64,000 nucleotides of DNA. Origin: Chitinophagaceae bacterium (GTDB lineage Bacteria > Bacteroidota > Bacteroidia > Chitinophagales > Chitinophagaceae). Location of the stretch: positions 1 to 64,000 of the forward strand of contig JAMLHL010000009.1 in assembly GCA_023957125.1 (NCBI GenBank), in the 5' to 3' direction. The translations under genes and the position numbers were made by a program. Of the stretch, positions 55,271 to 63,836 are shown piece after piece. How positions within the stretch are numbered: position 1 is the stretch's first letter; each line of letters begins with the position of its first letter. A model generated the notes under the pieces. The model was given only the letters and a program-made list of their open reading frames with translations, was not told the DNA's origin and searched no databases.

Positions 55271-56101
55271 ATGATGGTTAGCGAAACAAAATATGAAATG
55301 AATTCAAATAAGCCGTCAAGAAGAAAATTTATTGGAATGTCATTCTTCCTAACCGGAATACCGTCCATCATTTCTTCTCTCATACCTTTCTCGGCGGAGG
55401 CTTTGGTTGTTCATGACCATGTGCCTGATCTCGAAAGAATTAAAGAATTGCTCAGGCAAAAGAACCCGCTGAAATGGTTATTTACAGGAGACAGTATTAC
55501 TGCCGGGGTTAAGCACACTCATGGTTACCGTTCTTATCCTGAAATTTTTGGCGAGCGAATCAGATGGGAAATGGGCCGGCCCAGGGATATCATTATCAAT
55601 ACAGCAATTAGCGGAAATATAACTCAAAATATCCTAGATGATTTTAGCTGGCGGGTTGAACAGTTTAAACCGGATATCATTTCCATGATGATAGGAACCA
55701 ATGATTGTGCAAGGAAAGAAATGACCAGGGAGCGCTTTGGAAGCAACCTGAACGCTTTATTGGATAAGATGAGGGAAATAGGTGCTATTCCCATTTTACA
55801 TACTCCTAATGTTATAATCAGGGCATATGCTGCGGAAAGAGCCGGCTTGTTTGAATATGTGAAGGTGATTCAAAAGACAGCTGAGAAAAAAAGTATCATC
55901 CTTATTGATAATTATTCGTATTGGGAAGAGACAATAAAAAGCAGTTCAAAAATAAATGTTTTTAAAGAGTGGCTGAATGACCCTCTTCACCCGAATGGGA
56001 CTGGTCATCAGGAAATAGCCCGTTTGATGTTTAAGGAATTATCCATCTTTAATCCAAATGACGCGACTTGCGGAGGTAAATATTATGAAGGGGAACATTG
56101 A
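55271..56101 (+). CDS. SGNH/GDSL hydrolase, Tat-type or anchored (possible sugar O-acetylesterase)
   Basis: 276 residues, or 267 from the ATG at 55298. SRRKFIGM resembles a twin-arginine signal. All four SGNH blocks are present: GDSITAG (Ser75), AISGNITQN, GTNDCAR and DPLHPNGTGH. Such enzymes remove O-acyl groups from sugars; in this locus it may be an accessory esterase that clears the way for the sialidase-like enzymes. It overlaps the next gene by 17 bp. Confidence 0.88.
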   Translation: MMVSETKYEMNSNKPSRRKFIGMSFFLTGIPSIISSLIPFSAEALVVHDHVPDLERIKELLRQKNPLKWLFTGDSITAGVKHTHGYRSYPEIFGERIRWEMGRPRDIIINTAISGNITQNILDDFSWRVEQFKPDIISMMIGTNDCARKEMTRERFGSNLNALLDKMREIGAIPILHTPNVIIRAYAAERAGLFEYVKVIQKTAEKKSIILIDNYSYWEETIKSSSKINVFKEWLNDPLHPNGTGHQEIARLMFKELSIFNPNDATCGGKYYEGEH

Positions 56102-57020
56102 CCATATTAAAAGCTTTCGTATAGAAGGAAAAAAATCCGGGCCGCATGTGTTGCTGGCAGCAGGAGTACATGGAGATGAATATGAGCCCATGCTAACGGC
56201 CCTGGAGCTAATAGGCGAATTGCCTCAGCTATTGATCTCAGGGAGTGTGACAATTGTTCCGGTAGTAAATGTTACCGCTTATCGCATGAGCAGCCGCTAT
56301 GGAGAAGATGGATTAGACCTGGCCCGGATATGCCCCGGGAAGCCGGATGGATCTGCATCCGAAAAAAATGCTTTTGAAATAAGTACGCTGATCAGGGCAT
56401 CGGATTACCTGATAGATATGCATACGGGCGGTCTTGCACATGACATTTATCCCCTGGCGGGATTTACACTGCATCCTTCACAGGAAATATTGAATAAGCA
56501 AAGAGCTTTGGCATTGGCTTATAATATGCCGGTGATCTGGGGAACCGACCATCATCCAAACGGCAGAACGCTTTCGGTAGCACGCGATGCGCATATTCCC
56601 GCTATTTATCTTGAGTACGGTGGTGGTTCAGGAACCAGAAAGGAAGTGGTTAAAGCTTATAAAGAGGGTTTCATAAATGTATTGAAATATTTGAAGATGG
56701 CAGAAGGTGAGGCGGAAATCATCGCACCGGAAAAAAGATTTTGGGTTGAGGATCCGAGACCCGACAGCGGCTATTTCCAGGGTAAAATGCCCGCTCCTTC
56801 AGAAGGCATATTCGTATGCGAAAAAAAGCCTGGCGAACCAATCAAAAAAGGAGAGTTATTGGGAAAAATTATAGATCCTTTTACAAGTAATGTTACAACC
56901 ATACTTTCAGACATGGAAGGCATGGTACTATCGGTGCGGATGACTGTTTATGTAAAGAAGGGAGATGCTTTAGGATCAATATTGCCCATCGTTGAGCCGG
57001 GAAGAGTAACTATAAATTAA
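56085..57020 (+). CDS. Succinylglutamate desuccinylase/aspartoacylase-family zinc deacylase
   Basis: 311 residues from the ATG at 56085. Zinc ligands: His29 and Glu32 (GVHGDE) and His113 (IDMHTGG). The catalytic domain covers about 1-220, then a beta-rich C-terminal domain (GIFVCEKKPGEPIKKGELLGKI in part) typical of the family. It hydrolyses an N-acyl bond such as N-acetyl or N-succinyl of an amino acid or amine. No export signal, so it acts inside the cell. Its role here would be to remove an acyl group from the imported product. Confidence 0.88.
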   Translation: MKGNIDHIKSFRIEGKKSGPHVLLAAGVHGDEYEPMLTALELIGELPQLLISGSVTIVPVVNVTAYRMSSRYGEDGLDLARICPGKPDGSASEKNAFEISTLIRASDYLIDMHTGGLAHDIYPLAGFTLHPSQEILNKQRALALAYNMPVIWGTDHHPNGRTLSVARDAHIPAIYLEYGGGSGTRKEVVKAYKEGFINVLKYLKMAEGEAEIIAPEKRFWVEDPRPDSGYFQGKMPAPSEGIFVCEKKPGEPIKKGELLGKIIDPFTSNVTTILSDMEGMVLSVRMTVYVKKGDALGSILPIVEPGRVTIN

Positions 57021-57025
57021 AGCTA

Positions 57026-57841
57026 ATGAAAAATAAAAAAGTGGTCGTCATCACCGGCGCCGCAGGAGGAATTGGGTTGGCAACGGCTAAAAAATTTGCA
57101 GAAAATAATTTTTGCATTGCCTTATCGGATATTGACCGGGATGGATTAATCCGGGCAGCGGAAGTGCTGGGGGAAAAATACCAGGCCGATTGCCTGGTCT
57201 GTCATGGGAATTTAGAAGACATTAATTATATAGAAAATATAGTTAAGCAAACCCTCGCAGAATGGGATCGCATAGATGTTCTGATCAATAATGCGGCATG
57301 GCGCACTATAGAAACGATGCGTACCATTTCCCTGGAAAATTGGAAGAAAACACTTCAGATCAACTTAACTGCCCCGGCATTCCTGGCAAAATATGTTGCT
57401 GCAGCAATGGAAGAAAAAAGAATAGCGGGAGTAATCATCAATATCTCCAGCGTAATGTCACAAAACGCTGCCGGCTATAGTCCCGCCTATATTGCCTGTA
57501 AAGGAGGCATTGAAAGCGTTACTTATGAGCTGGCAGCTTTATATGGCCCCGCAGGTATAAGAGTTGTAGCAGTTTGTCCCGGCAATATTGAAACAAACCT
57601 CAGCAGCGACTATAAAGATGGATCAGGTAATAATATAAGTGAACAGCTAAAGGATCACATGGATGATAACACGCCTCTTCAGAGAGCCGGGGATCCGCAG
57701 GAAATAGCCAATGTTTGTTATTGGCTTTCATCTGATGAAGCCTCTTTCATAACGGGAACTTCTATACTGGTGGATGGCGGTTTTTTGCACAACTTTAATA
57801 CGTATAAAATGAAAAAACTTCAATTCCCAAATGAATTTTAA
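57026..57841 (+). CDS. Short-chain dehydrogenase/reductase 1
   Basis: 271 residues. Cofactor motif TGAAGGIG (10-17), NNAA at 88-91, and active-site Ser141/Ser142, Tyr155 and Lys159 (YSPAYIACK). The C-terminal motif SILVDGGF is standard. An Asp at the end of the second strand (LSDIDRDG) suggests NAD(H). Probably oxidises or reduces a sugar hydroxyl or keto group in this pathway. Starts 5 bp after the deacylase stop. Confidence 0.9.
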   Translation: MKNKKVVVITGAAGGIGLATAKKFAENNFCIALSDIDRDGLIRAAEVLGEKYQADCLVCHGNLEDINYIENIVKQTLAEWDRIDVLINNAAWRTIETMRTISLENWKKTLQINLTAPAFLAKYVAAAMEEKRIAGVIINISSVMSQNAAGYSPAYIACKGGIESVTYELAALYGPAGIRVVAVCPGNIETNLSSDYKDGSGNNISEQLKDHMDDNTPLQRAGDPQEIANVCYWLSSDEASFITGTSILVDGGFLHNFNTYKMKKLQFPNEF

Positions 57842-57933
57842 AATGAAACGAAGCATGATAAATTACTGTCGCGCAAGAGAAATGATGGTTTGCGAAGTTC
57901 CATCCGACCATCAAAAATATAAAAAATAAGCGG

Positions 57934-59040
57934 ATGAAAGGGATATGGAAATACAGCCACCTGCTGCCTTACATTGAGGAGAGTGCTAAATTAACCTTAG
58001 GCGAAGGAAATACGCCATTGATAAAGTCCAGACAATTGGGCAGGCAATTAGGGATTGATCATTTATATTTTAAACTTGAAATCGTTAACCCTTCAGGTTC
58101 TTATAAAGATAGATTTGCAGCAGGTGCTATATCCGGTCTGGTACAGAGAAATATTAACTTTTGCATTGCCACATCAAGTGGTAATACCGGCGCAGCATTA
58201 TCTGCATATTGTGCAGCGGCAGGAATAAAATGCTATATAGCTGTTGTGGATGGAGTGCCTATAGGAAAGATGCAACAGATGCAGGTGTATGGCGCCCAAA
58301 CGTTAATGATAAAGAATTTTGGAATAGACCCTAACGTTACCAGTGAGGTAATGCACGGACTACATATCATTGCTGAAAACTTTGGCAGTCCTGTTCAGAT
58401 AAGCGCTTATCAATACAGCTCCTTAGCAATGGCCGGTGTTCAAACTATTGCCTATGAAATTGCTGAAGATATGCCGGCATTGGGCGGGCAGGTATTTTCA
58501 CCCGCGGGTGGAGGCGGGCTAACGTTGGCTATAGTAAAAGGATTTAATAAATGGAAAGCAATTAAGCCTGATTTTAAAATTCCTAAAGTACACTGTGTAC
58601 AACCGGAAGGGAATGATACCATATCCGGTCCGCTTAGGAATGGATTATCTAAAGCACAGCCGGTTCCTAAAAGCCAAACTGCTATAAGCGGATTGCAGGT
58701 TCCGAATATAATTGATGGCAATGAAGTGTTAGAGGCGTGTAAAGGAACGCGGGGGACAGGTTACACAGTAGCAGACAGTGCTGTGTACAAATGCCAGGAA
58801 GACCTGGCAAAAATGGAGGGAATTTATTGTGAACCTGCAGGAGCAGTTGCCCTTGCGGGCGTTTTAAAAGCTGTAGAAAACGGAGAAATAAATAAAAAAG
58901 ATCATATAGTTTGTGTAGTTACCGGTCATGGTTTCAAAGATCCCGTCTCATCGGCAAAGATCGCTAAAAAATCAGGTGACAGCTACTTCAATAGTGCAAA
59001 TGAAACTTTTGAATACCTTAAATCTCAGATAAAAAAATAA
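57934..59040 (+). CDS. Threonine-synthase-like PLP enzyme (fold type II)
   Basis: 368 residues. The PLP lysine is Lys58 (PSGSYKDRFA), with substrate loop TSSGNTGAAL and phosphate-binding SPAGGGGL. The family includes threonine synthase, threonine/serine dehydratase, diaminopropionate ammonia-lyase and hydroxyaspartate dehydratase. It has no ACT domain. Together with RidA two genes later, an amino-acid dehydratase or lyase producing a reactive enamine is more likely here than threonine synthesis. A 92-bp gap before it holds only a 28-codon frame. Confidence 0.87.
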   Translation: MKGIWKYSHLLPYIEESAKLTLGEGNTPLIKSRQLGRQLGIDHLYFKLEIVNPSGSYKDRFAAGAISGLVQRNINFCIATSSGNTGAALSAYCAAAGIKCYIAVVDGVPIGKMQQMQVYGAQTLMIKNFGIDPNVTSEVMHGLHIIAENFGSPVQISAYQYSSLAMAGVQTIAYEIAEDMPALGGQVFSPAGGGGLTLAIVKGFNKWKAIKPDFKIPKVHCVQPEGNDTISGPLRNGLSKAQPVPKSQTAISGLQVPNIIDGNEVLEACKGTRGTGYTVADSAVYKCQEDLAKMEGIYCEPAGAVALAGVLKAVENGEINKKDHIVCVVTGHGFKDPVSSAKIAKKSGDSYFNSANETFEYLKSQIKK

Positions 59041-59061
59041 CAATCAAAATAGAATGTTCAA

Positions 59062-59970
59062 ATGAAAGAAAAATTTAAAGGCTTGTGGCCTGCAATGTTT
59101 ACCCCCGTTCTTGATAACGGTGAGCCGGCTTATGAAGAAATGGAGAAACTGGTGGAATTATTTATTTCCCAGCAATTGGATGGTTTGTATATCCTCGGAT
59201 CTACCGGACAGGGCTTACTCTTCACAGAAGAGCAAAGAAAAAAAGCAACCGAAGTGGTGAGTAAAATATCTGCCGGAAGAATTCCTGTTATTGTTCACGT
59301 GGGATCGCTTACTACGGCAGAATCCATCCGGTTGGCGCAACATGCTGAAAAATGTGGCGTTGATGGTATTTCTTCCGTACCGCCTATTTATTATACAGGA
59401 AATGCAGATACGGCACTGGCTCATTACAGCAAGATTGCAGCATCTACCAGCCTGCCCTTTTTCCCCTATCAGTTGGGAGATGATTCCATTCCGGGCAACG
59501 TACATGATTTTATAGAAAGGCTGCTCGAAATCCCCAATATAACCGGGATGAAATTAACCACCAATCAATTGCTGAATATCAGCAGTGTTCATAACCAGGC
59601 AGGTGACAGACTGAAATTATTCAGCGGCTCTGATGAATTATTTTGCCATGCCACACTTTGTGGAACAGTAGGTGCTATTGGCACATTTTATAACGTTTGG
59701 GGAGTAGCCTGCAAGCATGCAATGTCAGCGTTTGTAAAAGGCAACTATACACTTGGCAAGGAGTTTATGCTTGCCTTCCAGCAAACAATAGAACAGGTTT
59801 TACCCAACGTCTGGACGTTCCTCCGGAAAGCTATGTTATTAAAATATAATATTGATATCGGGAAGACAAAAGGACCATTAGGGAACGCTCACAAGGAATG
59901 GCAGGATGACCAGGTAAGAGCAATACTGGAAAAGATTGAATCCATTCCCCAATCAATTGTTAATAGCTAA
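59062..59970 (+). CDS. Dihydrodipicolinate synthase/N-acetylneuraminate lyase-family aldolase
   Basis: 302 residues, TIM barrel. GSTGQG at 46-51 is the pyruvate carboxylate loop; Tyr136 (FFPYQL) and the Schiff-base Lys164 (ITGMKLTTN) are 28 residues apart, as in N-acetylneuraminate lyase (Tyr137/Lys165). It would split a 2-keto-3-deoxy acid to pyruvate and an aldehyde, or do the reverse. With the sialidase-like genes, a nonulosonate or 2-keto-3-deoxy sugar acid is a fair guess. Confidence 0.9.
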   Translation: MKEKFKGLWPAMFTPVLDNGEPAYEEMEKLVELFISQQLDGLYILGSTGQGLLFTEEQRKKATEVVSKISAGRIPVIVHVGSLTTAESIRLAQHAEKCGVDGISSVPPIYYTGNADTALAHYSKIAASTSLPFFPYQLGDDSIPGNVHDFIERLLEIPNITGMKLTTNQLLNISSVHNQAGDRLKLFSGSDELFCHATLCGTVGAIGTFYNVWGVACKHAMSAFVKGNYTLGKEFMLAFQQTIEQVLPNVWTFLRKAMLLKYNIDIGKTKGPLGNAHKEWQDDQVRAILEKIESIPQSIVNS

Positions 59971-60010
59971 GAAGCTGTTTGGAAATGATTTCAAGCCACT
60001 AATTACAGAG

Positions 60011-60087
60011 ATTGCCACGAATGTGGCTGTAAGTAAGACCTGCCGTCAGGCAGGTAATTCGTGTCCATTTGTGTAATTCGTGGCAAT
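60011..60087. repeat. Palindromic element between the aldolase and ridA genes
   Basis: Outer perfect 12-bp arms ATTGCCACGAAT (60011-60022) and ATTCGTGGCAAT (60076-60087). An inner perfect hairpin ACCTGCC-GTCA-GGCAGGT is at 60038-60055. AATTCGTG occurs twice in the right half. It could fold as one large structure; it looks like a small non-coding mobile or REP-like element dropped into the operon. Confidence 0.65.
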
Positions 60088-60109
60088 AAACAGAAAAAAA
60101 ATCTATATA

Positions 60110-60490
60110 ATGACAGAAAAAAAGAAAATAATTACAGGCGCCAATGTACCGCAAAGCCACCTGCCTTTTTCGCCTGCTATTCAATCAGGGAATTATGTTT
60201 TTATTTCGGGGCAGGCATCCACAGACAGGGAGGGGAAAATCGTTTCAGGAACTTTTGAAGAAGAATGTAGGAGATCATTTCAGAATTTGAAGGCTGTTCT
60301 GGATGCGTCTGGACTTGGGTTCAAAGACGTAGTTCAGGTACGTAATTATATTGGAAAGCAGGAGTATCTGGCATCATTCAACACTATTTATAAAGAATTT
60401 TTTGATGAACCCTATCCGGCACGGACCACTCTTATCGGTTGCCTGGGAGACTTACTGAAATTTGAAGTGGATGTAATTGCTGCCTGCTAA
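60110..60490 (+). CDS. ridA: RidA-family enamine/imine deaminase
   Basis: 126 residues from the ATG at 60110. YjgF/YER057c/UK114 fold: PFSPAIQSGNYVFISGQ, the central LKAVLDASGLGFKDVVQVRNYI and the catalytic-arginine segment PARTTLIG near residue 107. RidA hydrolyses 2-aminoacrylate and related enamines released by PLP dehydratases. Presence with the PLP enzyme supports such a step in this locus. Confidence 0.92.
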   Translation: MTEKKKIITGANVPQSHLPFSPAIQSGNYVFISGQASTDREGKIVSGTFEEECRRSFQNLKAVLDASGLGFKDVVQVRNYIGKQEYLASFNTIYKEFFDEPYPARTTLIGCLGDLLKFEVDVIAAC

Positions 60491-60498
60491 AAAAATAA

Positions 60499-61971
60499 AT
60501 GATGTCATTAAGAATAGCATTATTGGGAATTTATCATGAATCCAATACTTTTTTGGATGAGTTGACAACTCTGCCTGATTTTGAAAAAGGACATTGGTTG
60601 TTTGGAGATGATATGATTCTGGAGTATAAAGACGCTCACCACGAGATAGGTGGAATGATTGAAGTGCTGGAACGGGAAGGGGTAGAGCTGTTACCTGTTA
60701 TGTATGCTGAAGCTACTCCCGGTGGAATAATAGCATCAGAAACATATAACCATTTGTTGCAAAAAATGATGGATGAGCTGGAGCGTGTCCTGCCTGTGGA
60801 CGGTTGTCTTGTGGTACCTCATGGCGCTGCGGTCAGTGAAGTTTTTAGAGATATGGATGGCCATTGGCTGAGCTTATTACGGGAAAGAGTGGGAGGAAAT
60901 ATTCCTATTATTGGCACTATTGACCCACATGCAAACGTGAGTTCGTTAATGGTTGCAGCCACCGATGGCCTCGTCGCTTATAAAACCAATCCTCATGTAG
61001 ATCAGCGTCAGGTAGGTAAAGAAGCAGCGGATATGCTTATCCGTTATCTTAAAAAAGCAATAAAACCATCGTCATTCTTATTTCAGATACCATTAGCCAT
61101 TAGTATTGAGCAGCAATATACCGGAAAAGATCCCTGTAAAAGCCTGTATGATTATGCTACGCAGCTAAGCAAAGAAAAAGATATATTGTCAGTAAGCATC
61201 GTTTTGGGTTTTCCCTATGCCGATGTAAAAGAAATGGGGAGTTCTGTAATTGTGATAACAGATAACAATGAAAAGCGGGCTCTTTCTATTGGTAGAAAAA
61301 TAGAAGATTATATTATTGAAAACAGAGAAGCTTTCGTTGGGGTAAAAAAAGATATCTCGTCTGTTTTGCCATTAATAGCTGAAAGCAAAAAGCCGATTCT
61401 GATGCTTGACATGGGTGATAATGTAGGCGGAGGAGCACCCGGCAACAGCACGTTTTTATTGGAAATATTAGAACGATCGGGGAATAGCAAATGTTTTATT
61501 TGTTTGTACGATCCCAACGCTGTAAGACAAGCTGAACAATATGAACCGGGAGCTTGTTTTAAGATAAACATATCGAACGATGAAGATGAATCAAAGCAGT
61601 TGGTTATCAATGCGAGGCTTGTCGCATTAAGCGAAGGAAAGTTTAAAGAAACAGATCCAAGACATGGCGGACAGGTAAATTTTGACATGGGAAGAATTGC
61701 TATAGTGCAGACAGAGAAAGGGAACACCATCATGCTGACTTCTTTGCGTGCTTTTCCCTGCAGCCTTCGGCAACTGACCGCTTTTAATATTCATCCTAAA
61801 GGTTTTGACGTTATTATTGCCAAAGGGGTTAATGCTCCGATTGCAGCCTATGAACCTGTATGTCCTGTCATAATCCAGGTAAATACTCCTGGCGTGACGC
61901 AGGCGGATATGACGCTCTTTAAATATAAAAACAGGCGTAAACCATTATTTCCGTTTGAAAGGGTGTGGTGA
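60499..61971 (+). CDS. M81-family (MlrC/microcystinase C-like) metallopeptidase
   Basis: 490 residues. N-terminal DUF1485-type domain with IYHESNTF, VPHGAAVSE, IIGTIDPHANVS and YKTNPHVDQRQVG; C-terminal MlrC_C domain with LDMGDNVGGGAPGNST and ITLRVFPC-like ending (MLTSLRAFPCSL). His and Asp in TIDPHAN and HVD are probable zinc ligands. Known members cut peptide or amide bonds with unusual amino acids. Cytoplasmic. It starts 8 bp after ridA. Confidence 0.9.
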   Translation: MMSLRIALLGIYHESNTFLDELTTLPDFEKGHWLFGDDMILEYKDAHHEIGGMIEVLEREGVELLPVMYAEATPGGIIASETYNHLLQKMMDELERVLPVDGCLVVPHGAAVSEVFRDMDGHWLSLLRERVGGNIPIIGTIDPHANVSSLMVAATDGLVAYKTNPHVDQRQVGKEAADMLIRYLKKAIKPSSFLFQIPLAISIEQQYTGKDPCKSLYDYATQLSKEKDILSVSIVLGFPYADVKEMGSSVIVITDNNEKRALSIGRKIEDYIIENREAFVGVKKDISSVLPLIAESKKPILMLDMGDNVGGGAPGNSTFLLEILERSGNSKCFICLYDPNAVRQAEQYEPGACFKINISNDEDESKQLVINARLVALSEGKFKETDPRHGGQVNFDMGRIAIVQTEKGNTIMLTSLRAFPCSLRQLTAFNIHPKGFDVIIAKGVNAPIAAYEPVCPVIIQVNTPGVTQADMTLFKYKNRRKPLFPFERVW

Positions 61972-61972
61972 T

Positions 61973-62800
61973 ATGAATGTAAATAATTCAGCAAGAAGAA
62001 CAGAAAAAATAAGCGATCTGCCCTTTTATACGGAAGGACCGGCAATGGATAGCAAAGGAAATATCTATTGCACTACGCTTTCGGGCGGGACCATATTAAA
62101 AATGGATACTGAGAAGAAAATAACGGAATGGGCTTTTTCAGATTGTCCAAACGGACAAATTGTTTTACCCGATGATGACCACTTGATTTGCGATGTTAAA
62201 CTTGCTGCGGTAAGGAGGTTTGATAGTAAGGGGAGATTTATAAAAAATGAGATAGAGAAATATTGTGCAGACGCCCCGGTTTATTGTCCAAACGACTTGA
62301 TCACAGATGATGACGGGAATATATATTTTACGGATTCTGTCCGGAATAAAGGTAAGGTATGTTTTTCGGGGATAAATGGAGAGCAAAGAATTTTGGCTGA
62401 TAATTTAGACTACCCTAATGGACTCGTCCTGTCTTTTGATCAGAGAACATTATACGTAGCCGAGAGCTATAATAACAGAATTGTAAAGATATCGTTGGAG
62501 CACGCCGGTAGTATAAACGGCGCTATTGGAGTTTTTTCGGAGTTGCCTACACACTCATCGGAAAAAGAAACAGATAATTTACCAGATGGATTAGCCCTGG
62601 ATCAGGATGGAAATGTTTGGGTGGCGCATTATGGTATGAAGTCCATACATAAGTTATCATCCGAAGGAAGGGTGTTGATTTCAATTGATACAAATATGCC
62701 TCTTACCAGCAATTTATTTTTTTGTGACCCGGAATCAATAATAGTTACGGGCGGATACGGAGAGCCGGGGCCAGGAGGCTTATTGAAGGTCTTTTTATAG
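61973..62800 (+). CDS. SMP-30/gluconolactonase-like propeller
   Basis: 275 residues from the ATG at 61973 (MNVNNSARRTEK), 1 bp after the M81 stop. Six-bladed propeller motifs: YTEGPAMDSKGNIY, the metal-binding YCPNDLITDDDGNIYFTD, YPNGLVLSFDQRTLY and LPDGLALDQDGNVWVAHYG. The Glu and Asn/Asp of these motifs bind a divalent metal in sugar lactonases. No signal peptide. It would hydrolyse an aldonolactone formed by one of the SDR enzymes. Confidence 0.9.
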   Translation: MNVNNSARRTEKISDLPFYTEGPAMDSKGNIYCTTLSGGTILKMDTEKKITEWAFSDCPNGQIVLPDDDHLICDVKLAAVRRFDSKGRFIKNEIEKYCADAPVYCPNDLITDDDGNIYFTDSVRNKGKVCFSGINGEQRILADNLDYPNGLVLSFDQRTLYVAESYNNRIVKISLEHAGSINGAIGVFSELPTHSSEKETDNLPDGLALDQDGNVWVAHYGMKSIHKLSSEGRVLISIDTNMPLTSNLFFCDPESIIVTGGYGEPGPGGLLKVFL

Positions 62801-62808
62801 AAAACTAT

Positions 62809-63042
62809 ATGGAGTATTCGAAATTACGTGGATATAATATATCAAGGCTTACGCTGCGAACAGTAGCCCTGGGAATGAATTATGGTATTTCTAACAAAGA
62901 AGGTAAGCCTGATAAGACCCAGAGCTCTGGTATTATTTCTTCTGCCGCAGGACTTAGCTATGAGATTAAAAAATTAATTAAGTCCCGGTTTGAAGATGTT
63001 CCGGAGCATATCATTACGCCGGGGCAGTGGTCGCTCACATAA
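62809..63042 (+). pseudogene. Aldo/keto reductase remnant
   Basis: 77 residues. The first 33 match the start of aldo/keto reductases (MEYSKLRGYNISRLTLRTVALGM is the region; GMNYGISNKEGKP follows), then the sequence jumps to an unrelated end (IKKLIKSRFEDVPEHIITPG). A full enzyme has about 300 residues, and the catalytic Asp-Tyr-Lys-His are missing. Probably an internal deletion. It overlaps nothing and sits 8 bp after the lactonase gene. Confidence 0.65.
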
Positions 63043-63053
63043 AAACAAGCTGT

Positions 63054-63836
63054 ATGAATATTTTTAGAATAGATGGTAAAGTAGCTATTGTAACGGGAGG
63101 CGCCGGCTATTTTGGAAAACCAATTTCTCTCGCTCTTGCCCAGGCGGGCGCTCATGTAATTATTGCTTCAAGGGATAAAGAAAAATGTGAAGCCTATGCG
63201 GAAAACATCGTGGACGAAGGATTTAAAGCAGAAGGCTGGTCGCTTGATCTGTCTGAAGAACAATCCATTGAGTGTTTTGTTGATGGCGTGTATAACAAAT
63301 ACGGAACCATTGATATTTTAGTGAACAATGCGGTTTCAAGAGAGGGTATGAAAGACCTGGAGGAATTGAGTAAGGCAGATATAGAAAGTTCGCAGATCAT
63401 TAATACTACCGGGCTTATGCTATTAACAAAATCTGTTATCAGGATCATGCGTGAAAAGAAGGCGGGTAATATTATTAATATTGGTTCTATTCAGGGCGCA
63501 GTAGGTCCTAATTTTCCGGTGTATGGCAAAACGGGAATGACAAGCCCTGTAGGTTATACCTATGATAAATGGGGTATGGTTGGGTTTACAAAATGGCTGG
63601 CTAATTATTATGGAAAGTTCAACATCAGAGCGAACTGTATAAGCCCAGGCGGATATGGCCCGGGCATAGACGCTGACAGAAGTGAATTTATTGAGAATTA
63701 TAAGAAATTAACGCCATTGGGAAGATTTGCCGAAGATGACGATATAAAAGGTCCGGTTATTTTTTTGGCATCCGCGGCATCGTCTTATATCACCGGGCAT
63801 AATCTTTTAGTTGACGGAGGATGGACCAGTTGGTGA
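63054..63836 (+). CDS. Short-chain dehydrogenase/reductase 2
   Basis: 260 residues from the ATG at 63054 (MNIFRIDGKVAIVTGG). Cofactor motif TGGAGYFG (14-21), NNAV at 91-94, Ser145, Tyr168 and Lys172 (YTYDK) as active site, and LLVDGGW at the end. An insertion before the active-site Tyr (GPNFPVYGKTGMTSP) is seen in SDRs that act on sugar acids and nonulosonate intermediates. Basic Arg40 after the second strand (IIASRDKEK) points to NADP(H). The 164 bp that follow show no gene. Confidence 0.9.
   Translation: MNIFRIDGKVAIVTGGAGYFGKPISLALAQAGAHVIIASRDKEKCEAYAENIVDEGFKAEGWSLDLSEEQSIECFVDGVYNKYGTIDILVNNAVSREGMKDLEELSKADIESSQIINTTGLMLLTKSVIRIMREKKAGNIINIGSIQGAVGPNFPVYGKTGMTSPVGYTYDKWGMVGFTKWLANYYGKFNIRANCISPGGYGPGIDADRSEFIENYKKLTPLGRFAEDDDIKGPVIFLASAASSYITGHNLLVDGGWTSW

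Noticed and set aside
57843..57929. 28-codon frame between SDR 1 and the PLP enzyme
   Set aside because: Starts right after the SDR stop but has no recognisable domain and no independent support; may be chance.
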